Of a DNA stretch of 64,000 nt, positions 55,974 through 64,000 are shown piece after piece. The notes under the pieces were generated by a model, which was not told where the DNA came from, made no database searches, and saw nothing but the letters and a program-made list of their open reading frames with translations. This stretch comes from Collybiopsis luxurians FD-317 M1 (lineage: Eukaryota; Basidiomycota; Agaricomycetes; Agaricales; Omphalotaceae). The stretch spans positions 299,500 to 363,499 of the forward strand of contig KN834749.1 of assembly GCA_000827265.1 (NCBI GenBank), in the 5' to 3' direction. The position numbers and the translations under genes are program-made. How positions within the stretch are numbered: the first letter of the stretch is position 1; each line of letters opens with the position of its first letter.

Positions 55974-58340
55974 TTATAAAGGCCTCCACCCCTCCCCCTC
56001 AGCGACCGGCCATTTCAGGTTATCTTTCTCTATGCTCACCCTGCCAAGTTCCTTCCCTACCTCATTCCCATTCCGACTTGCTAATCCTACCCCATCACTC
56101 GCGCTCCTCCTTTCTGCTAGATGAGACTCATCATTATCATCACTGACATCTTCATCACTTTCCAATGACTGTTCCCAGCTCCCATCTCGCATGAGCCCCT
56201 CTTCCTCCTCCCTGCGTCGAATAATCGACCCGTGCTCGCGTACAAATCCCCGCTTGGACAATCCAGCTTCGGCTTTGAACCGCGCCTTGTCTAAATGAGG
56301 CTGCAGTTGCTGCTGCATCGACGATAGCTGTGGCTGCAACGACGCCGCGAGAGATTTGAGCGGATTGTCCGAAGTCGTTGTTACTGGAGACGAACCCGAG
56401 ACCTTTCGCTGATGTAATGGTTTTCGTAACGAAGCGGTCGGAGGTGAAGGTGTAGAAAAACTCGCGTGTCTACTGAGATTCAAAGGTGAATCACCCAACC
56501 CCAAGTTACCCCTCTGCGGACTACGATCATTTGCCCCGAGCACGTTACCCTTGGATCCAAGCACCTGAACACTCTCTGGTCTCTTCCTTCTCGGCATCGG
56601 CGATGGTCCGGGAGATGCGAAAGGTGATTCGCCGTCCAAGGGAGAAAATGGGGAACCATCCTGTCCGCCCGCCTCGTTAGCTGTCAAACGGCTAGCCAGT
56701 GATGGAGGACTAGGATGGTGTAGAGACTTGGATCGGAACATTCTGCCCGGTGATGGACCGTCGTCTCCGAAGTAATCGTTTTCTCTAGTTCGAGTCGGTG
56801 TAACGTCAGACGGAGCCCTGGTAAAGGACGAGACGTACGGTGAGGCTGTTTTTGGTGCGGATCCATATACAGCTTCGAAACTTTTGTTACCGGAATCATT
56901 AGTCAACGACTCAGTTGAATTCCGCAGCTGGCTGAATGACGGTCTGTGATTGTTTTTGGAACTGGTACCTGAGATGGCGTTGGATGAAGAGAGATTTGAC
57001 GGAACTGGAGGTGGAGGCTTGCGGTAAGATAAGCTCTGAAAATTGGAATTCTGATCAGGATGCTTTGGTGGCGGACCAGCGGGGAGCGGGGGCAAATCGG
57101 TCGATTTTCGAGAAGGTGATGTAGACGGGGAGCGGGAAAACACCGGCTGGAACGGACTAGACTTGAAGGGATTATGAGAAGAAGGCGTGGGCGTGGTATT
57201 ATTACTCATGCCTGCTAAAGCGACTTGTTGATAGGAAGTCGTCGACATGGGCGGTGACGGTGGTTTTTTGTTACGTTTCGGCAGTGGAGGGGGGTTGTGA
57301 TCGGATTCCGAGGTGAACGATGAAGATGATGCAGAGGAGCTAGTTTTATTTGGACTAGTGCTTCGCCCTCTAGAGTTGATGAACGGAGATGAACTAGCAG
57401 AGGAGGACGAGCTTTCCGAGCTTTTGAGCACCCTAAGGACTCGTTCCTTTTCTAGTTGCTCCTCAGCCTGCTTGATTGTCTTGCCATTCTTGGAAGCTAT
57501 CAAGCTTTGCTTCATGAGCGCAGACGTGACATGTGATGATTGGGAATGCGATAATGATGGCTTCGGAGGAGGAGGCGGCGGTAGATTGCCGCTGGTGGAG
57601 CCTACGAATGAACCATGCCGCGGAGGAGGTTGGAAACCAGGAATCGGCGGGGGAGGCTTTCTGGGAGGAAGAGGGGGAAGCTTGGGTGGAACAGAATCAT
57701 TATCCCCATCATGAGATCTTGCAGAAGTGCTACGACTACTTGAGAACGGATTATGACTAAAACTAGGATGTTGCGGAGGAGCTGAAAATGGATTTGTGGA
57801 TTCTGAGGATTTTCGCGAAGGAGCGGGAGGAGGGGCCTGTCCCTGATGCTTTGGGGGTGAACCGGGACGGGATATTGCATGGGGGGGAGGATGGGCTAAG
57901 ATATGTGAGTATTGAAACAAGAGGTTATATAACACGATAATACAGACCTTGTACAAAAGCCAGAGCGCGATCGACGTCCTTGCCTGATTCTGCATGGACG
58001 ACTAATCTGAGCGCCGCGAAAAACTGGCCGCCAGTAAGCGTATCTTGCTGGGATAGATTTGGCGAAAAAAAACGCAAAATCTGCGAAAAATTGAGTTGCA
58101 AGACAGGATAGATAAACTAGGACTCACACTGTCCAATGTCGCTGCTGGTAAATGAGAGTACCTGCCTCTGAGCCAAGCTCTGGCCTCCCTGACACTGACG
58201 GAGAGATTGTCGAAATCTTGAGATATAGAATCTAATTGACCGTCTGAAAGGGTGATATCTGCGAGACTTGAAGTATATAACTGATATTCGGCATCGTTCA
58301 GGGCAGATACATGGAGATCCAGACGTCGAGGAGAGGCCAT
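55974..58340 (-). CDS. EH-like N-terminal domain plus proline-rich protein
   Basis: Probable endocytosis or actin-patch scaffold. From ATG 58340, MASPRRLDLHVSALNDAEYQ starts a helical domain of about 105 residues. Joined across introns at 58130-58082 and 57949-57898, it includes LDSILRFFSPNLSQQDTLTG then GQFFAALRLVVHAESGK. This resembles an EH domain. The rest, about 640 residues in one long exon, is disordered. It has many PxxP and polyproline tracts (PPKLPPLPPRKPPPPIPGF, PPPPPPKPSL), a short helix KQAEEQLEKERVLRVLKS, and Ser-rich linkers. An upstream in-frame ATG at 58379 is less likely. The polyproline runs could bind SH3 or profilin. Specific family not identified. Confidence 0.8.
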
Positions 58341-58454
58341 ATATTGTGGATGAGAATTAAGAGCATGAGGCACAAACAACGTAAGGGTATTCCTTCAAGC
58401 GCTTAAACTCGGACCGTTACCCCTTGATCACCTTGGACAACGACGAGCACCATA

Positions 58455-59888
58455 ATGGCCCCAGCGCGACTCACAGCGTCGAACTCATCGACTAACGTCA
58501 ACACATATTACACCCTTTCGCTTCTCTCAGAGTATACTCATACTCTGGACTCCCTGCCTCTCGACCTTTCTCGCAATTTTGCTGACCTCCGCGAACTCGA
58601 TGCAGTTCTTTCTTCTTCGATGGCGTCCATAACCCAAAAAATCACCAATTTGACGCGAATGATTGAAGAAGGCACCGGGAAGAAAGAGGAAAGGCTTTGG
58701 CTATTGACTGAAATTGCTGAAGAGGCTGCTCGACTCAAGCCTGGTGGGGAAGACAAAATCCGTGTTGCTTGCCAGGCTGCAGACAGTCTCAAAAGTCACA
58801 CCAATCATCTGCGAGAACTGGCAGAAAGTGTCCCAGACTTTAACGCTTCGACTCTGAACAGACACACAACATATCCCCACGTCGCAGCCAAGTCTTTTAT
58901 GCCTCTCACGGCCTTTGAAACCAGTCGACGAAGGCGGGGTGGCATTGGCTCTCTGTTGACCAGTGCAACAGATCCAAGTCCGGCAAAAAGGAAAAGAACG
59001 GCTAAAGACGATGAGCCAACCCCCAGAAAAGACAGGCCCAATGATTCCAGGCAGCGCAATAATCGTGCTCGGGCAAAAAAGTGTGTTCCTATTATCTTTG
59101 TCATATCCGACGATGCTCAATCTTTCCTTTTTAGAATTGAACGTCCATCTTCACCTGCAGAGTCTCTACTTTCTGTCACCTCACATCCTGTACCAATGCT
59201 CTCACGCACCAACTCCTCCAACAACAAACGCTCTCGCTCTTCTGCCCAACATCGCGCCGGTAGTCCTTCGCGGGATGATCACTACACAAACGGCCACATT
59301 TATGACCAACGCCAATCCACTTCCAACGGCATCAACGGTCGTAGAGATTTCAACGTTCCTCCCTCCACCTCTCATCCTTCCTTACCTCTTCCCTATCACG
59401 TGAACGGCAATGGCATGGGCTACCCTCCTTCTAGCCATCTATCTGGTCCTGCCAGCGACTGGGCTGCCTCTCACAACCAACTCGAAGGACCGGGAATGCC
59501 TGTGCGGTCATACATATCCCCGGGACCCGTCGCTGTCGAAAATATGGTTGATGTGAACGACGGAGATGCCGACGGTGACGGTGACGATAACAAGCAGTAC
59601 TGCTTCTGCCACCGTGCCAGTTTTGGAGAAATGATAGCTTGTGACGAGCCTACTTGTGAAGTGGAATGGGTGTGTTTTAACATTTTGTGGTCTTGCGCTC
59701 TCCTTCTCACATTATTCTCTACCAAGTACCATCTCAACTGTATTGGACTTGCCGTGGCACCAGAAGGCACTTGGATCTGCGACACCTGCATGAATAATCA
59801 GGCTAAAAAGAATAATCGAAGAAACAACCGAGGAGGCAAGCGCAAAGGAGGAGGCAACCGTTCTGCACGAGCCGCTTCCGGTGTTTGA
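58455..59888 (+). CDS. ING-family PHD-finger protein (YNG/PHO23-like)
   Basis: Chromatin reader found in histone acetyltransferase and deacetylase complexes. The frame stays open through two small introns. N-terminal ING helices: YYTLSLLSEYTHTLDSLPL, DLSRNFADLRELDAVL and ASITQKITNLTRMIEEG. A long basic Ser-rich linker follows. The PHD finger is QYCFCHRASFGEMIACDEPT and EW joined to YHLNCIGLAVAPEG, then WICDTC, in C4-H-C3 order. Splicing at 59669-59726 restores EWYHLNCIGL, and another intron near 59080-59135 keeps the frame. A Lys/Arg/Gly-rich tail follows. The CFC and EW-Y/F-H motifs are diagnostic of ING PHD fingers that bind H3K4me3. It is divergent from the EH-like gene, with about 115 bp between starts. 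Confidence 0.93.
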   Translation: MAPARLTASNSSTNVNTYYTLSLLSEYTHTLDSLPLDLSRNFADLRELDAVLSSSMASITQKITNLTRMIEEGTGKKEERLWLLTEIAEEAARLKPGGEDKIRVACQAADSLKSHTNHLRELAESVPDFNASTLNRHTTYPHVAAKSFMPLTAFETSRRRRGGIGSLLTSATDPSPAKRKRTAKDDEPTPRKDRPNDSRQRNNRARAKKCVPIIFVISDDAQSFLFRIERPSSPAESLLSVTSHPVPMLSRTNSSNNKRSRSSAQHRAGSPSRDDHYTNGHIYDQRQSTSNGINGRRDFNVPPSTSHPSLPLPYHVNGNGMGYPPSSHLSGPASDWAASHNQLEGPGMPVRSYISPGPVAVENMVDVNDGDADGDGDDNKQYCFCHRASFGEMIACDEPTCEVEWVCFNILWSCALLLTLFSTKYHLNCIGLAVAPEGTWICDTCMNNQAKKNNRRNNRGGKRKGGGNRSARAASGV

Positions 59889-60453
59889 CCTCTACTTATT
59901 CTTCCACCATTGCCGGCTTGCTGTATCTTATTTCTACTGTAACGTTTGGGTTCCTGGGTGTATCGATCGTGTAACTGTGGCTTTGCTTTTTTCTTGAAAG
60001 GGTGGCGTGGTCGTGCTTCTCGTGCACAGTCCTGACATTGTTGATAATCGGCGATGATCTCGCGAGCACGTCAATTGTGCCTCTCCTCATTGACTTTCGT
60101 AATCTCGGAGGGTACTAAAGGCCTGGGCTTTATTCTGCTTGATCACTAGAGTAGATGCGATGGATCAAGCTGCTCGTTCGTGAAGATCTGCCACGGCCCT
60201 TGTCGCGTACCCGTGTTCACAAGCAGCATGTGTATGCACGGTTAGATTTCGAGCCTTGAGATAATGGCTTCTGAGGTTGAAGATAGCATTGAAGATCTGG
60301 TGATCTTTACGATGAAGGAGGGAAGGAGTGCGGGCTAAGGATATCGTTCAAAATCCGGTATTCTTTTCTCTGATGATGGAATACATATCAAAAACAGGCT
60401 GCTTCACCCAGACTTGCAATTGATGCTCGTCCTGTATGTGTACGCTGGAGCAA
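59889..60453. other. Convergent intergenic region
   Basis: About 565 bp between the ING-family and cytidine deaminase 3' ends. No exon seen. Confidence 0.5.
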
Positions 60454-62032
<1,579 letters not shown>

Positions 62033-62039
62033 TATAAAA
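62033..62039 (+). promoter_or_regulatory. TATA box of the surface-protein gene
   Basis: TATAAAA, 43-49 bp upstream of the ATG at 62082. Confidence 0.55.
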
Positions 62040-62081
62040 GAGGGTATTTTTGCCGACCTTTTTTCAACTTATCTTTCTACT

Positions 62082-62685
62082 ATGAAGTGGTTGCTGTCAT
62101 CGAGCGTACTCCTTGCCCTCTCTGTCGCTGTGGCGAGCCAGACTTTCTCATCCTCGTCTACCGACACAGAAAGTTCAACCTCCAGTAGCCTAGAAAGCAT
62201 GTACGTTTTCCGTTCTTGCATCCTGTTCCAGCGATGGTGGCCTGAGATATTGTTTACATTTAGTAGCACAGCGAGTGCATCAGGGTAAAACGAATACGGC
62301 ACTAGCTTCACTCATCACTAAAGTGTGAATTTTTTTTCTCGTTAGGTCTACTGTCGTCTTCACAACTACGTTCAACGCAAGCACTAGTACTTTGAGTGTT
62401 GGCTCGACCAACAGCTCTACCACTGTTACTTTCTCTTCCAGCTCTGCTGCGATCAACGGCACTACTTCCACTGCAGCCATCAACGGGACAGCTACTGCAA
62501 CTGCGACATCTTCAGGTTCCTCTTCCGGTTCTAACAACAGTTCTCAATCGTCCAGCCAAAGCACAAGCTCTGGCACCCCGTCCGGTAACTCTACAGGCAA
62601 TGCTGCTATCATCGCTCAAGCACCATTATCTATGGTCGGGCTCATCGGAGGGTTGATAGTTGCGGGGGTTGTTGGTATTAATTGA
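62082..62685 (+). CDS. Secreted Ser/Thr-rich protein, probable GPI anchor
   Basis: Exons 62082-62200, about 62266-62285 and about 62346-62685 join in frame. A signal peptide (MKWLLSSSVLLALSVAVASQ) is followed by a Ser/Thr/Gly-rich stalk with many N-x-S/T sites (NASTS, NSSTT, NGTTS, NGTAT, NNSSQ). The C-terminus has a hydrophobic tail (LSMVGLIGGLIVAGVVGIN) after GNAA, the typical GPI-attachment layout. About 155 aa. Likely a heavily O-mannosylated cell-wall or membrane surface protein. No enzymatic domain. Confidence 0.8.
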
Positions 62686-63232
62686 AGGAGGGTATTTTTG
62701 ACCATGGACCATACAGTATTCTGAACTTTTTCGCTACATATACACGCCTTCGTTTATAATATATGTTCTTGGTATATGCAGTCAAATTTTTATGATGATT
62801 GTCATGTTTCCTGACTCAAATAAAAGCTGGTTGCAGATAATGCTCAGTAATAAACAGTACATGGCAAAGAGTACGTGGCAAGTACGTGTCGACCAGATAT
62901 AATCCTGATTAAAAAAATACCCTGTTTCAGTGATAAGTATTACATCTCAGAAATCTTCAAAGCTGTTCTTTTTCGTTCCCTATGTTTCTTACAGACGGTT
63001 ATGTAAGTTATGTAAGTAGTCCAAAAATGATACCTTGCTCGCAGAATTGGGTCGAGCTTGGATATCATATCAGAGGCTTCGTAATAAGCTAGCGAGATTA
63101 ATACTAGTACTAGAGGATATGAGCGAGACTAATGCTAGTACTAGAGAGTATTAATCAGACTATGTAGTCCCTCCTAATTTGATTAGGGCGCTTGTTTCGC
63201 GCGCCTTTTGCTTTCCGACCCCCAAGTTCAAA
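62686..63232. other. Intergenic before FIP1
   Basis: AT-rich. Holds the imperfect 29-31-bp direct repeat described separately and the FIP1 upstream region. Confidence 0.5.
63092..63151. repeat. Two imperfect tandem copies of a 29-31-bp unit
   Basis: gcgagattaatactagtact... at 63092 and gcgagactaatgctagtact... at 63123, differing by a few bases. Each unit contains ctagtactag-like palindromic words. Short enough to be a local duplication. Confidence 0.7.
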
Positions 63233-64000
63233 ATGTTCATGGGCTTCCCTCCTACATTTCACAATAGTGTTCTAAATCCTCTCTTTTTCATAGGGACGAC
63301 GAAGACGATGATTTTCTTTATGGGACTTCTTCAACACCAGCAGCGGCTCAACCCCATGGTGAGGATTCTGGTTGTGTCATTGGCAGTCTATCGTGTTCTA
63401 TCTTTTCGCTGGCAATGAATATACCTTAACGCCTTTTTTTCGATGATTTAGTTTCCCAACCGTGAGTCTGTGATATGACAGACGTGTTTCGCATCTTAGT
63501 CTTTTTCTTTCATTAGCAAACCGGTTGAAAATATTCTTCTGGATTCAAGCGGAATTATTTCGCAACTTGAGGCGGTCGTAGCTGCTACAGCTGAGGCATC
63601 GAAGAATCAAACACAACCAGTAGATGTCGATACTTCTTTACCGCGAGACGATGCCCAGGACGAAGGAGATGAGGAAGGAGACGGGGAAGACGACAGTGAG
63701 GAAGAGGATGTGAGCATCTACTATTTTTCAAGTTCTCGTGTATCTAATGGGTCGTAGATTGAAATCATCATGGAACCCACAGCACGGTCTCTCGATTTTC
63801 GGTAAGTCTTTGTAGCACACACTTCACTCATTGCTAGAGATTTCCACCAGACAACAGCGGTCCCAGCAGCAAAGATCACTGTCCACAAGTACTCCAGCCA
63901 GAGGTACATTGCTCTCGCTCATTTATACTTAATCACCCCTCATAACTACTTCAGCTCCACCACCTTCACTCACAACCGAATACAATCTCATTCAACGGCA
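63233..64000 (+). CDS. FIP1: Pre-mRNA 3'-end processing factor FIP1, N-terminal part, truncated by window edge
   Basis: Links poly(A) polymerase to the cleavage and polyadenylation factor. An exon at 63294 reads DDEDDDFLYGTSSTPAAAQP. After two introns (63359-63452 and 63463-63516) KPVENILLDSSGIISQLEA follows, then an acidic run (DEGDEEGDGEDDSEEED). After another intron comes IEIIMEPTARSLDF, the family's diagnostic EIIMEP-type stretch. The start codon seems to be split: AT at 63233-63234, then an intron with donor GTTCAT, then G at 63294. If wrong, the start lies further upstream. The Fip1 core motif itself lies beyond 64000. Confidence 0.8.

Overview
The window is nuclear DNA of a filamentous fungus, most likely a basidiomycete of the Agaricomycotina. 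Genes are dense and lie on both strands. Almost all are cut by many GT-AG introns of about 45-70 nt. The gene set fits: an AA9 polysaccharide monooxygenase, an ABCC transporter with a fungal TMD0, an OPT transporter, a UstYa-family protein and many proline/serine-rich disordered proteins. No tRNA, rRNA, CRISPR array or intact transposon was recognised. Exon joins are my own reading of splice signals and reading phase; no transcripts were available.

Left part (1-16 kb), mostly housekeeping: N-terminal half of an ABCC transporter (-, runs off the left edge), a kinesin-6-like motor (+), the F1-ATPase chaperone ATP11 (-), an unknown protein (-), an LYR-motif mitochondrial protein (-), a disordered/coiled-coil protein (-) and the ER glucosyltransferase ALG10 (-).

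Central accessory island (16.3-27.1 kb), the most interesting part. A 10-exon gene encodes a secreted precursor with six copies of an IFAK-x-AWE motif, most separated by Lys-Arg kexin sites. Divergent from it, 1.3 kb away, is a UstYa/DUF3328 protein with both HxxHC motifs. Next come a seven-helix membrane protein, a TauD-type 2-oxoglutarate dioxygenase and an oligopeptide (OPT) transporter. A Kex2-processed repeat precursor next to a UstYa oxidase is the signature of a dikaritin-type RiPP cluster. The repeat motif is not one I recognise from known products.

Middle (27-46 kb): PRP19 (-), an AA9 LPMO (-), the TPR co-chaperone SGT2 (+), a three-repeat Myb protein that appears joined to C2H2 zinc fingers (-), a CDF metal transporter (-), a secreted Ser/Pro-rich protein (+), a Baeyer-Villiger-type flavin monooxygenase (+), DPH4 (-) and an unknown protein (+).

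Right part (46-64 kb): exocyst EXO84 (-), a TBC RabGAP (-), RNase H1 (-), a small Pro/Ser-rich protein with a long pyrimidine-rich leader (+), an EH-like/proline-rich endocytic-type protein (-), an ING-family PHD protein (+), cytidine deaminase (-), a Ser/Thr-rich GPI-type surface protein (+) and the start of FIP1 (+, runs off the right edge).
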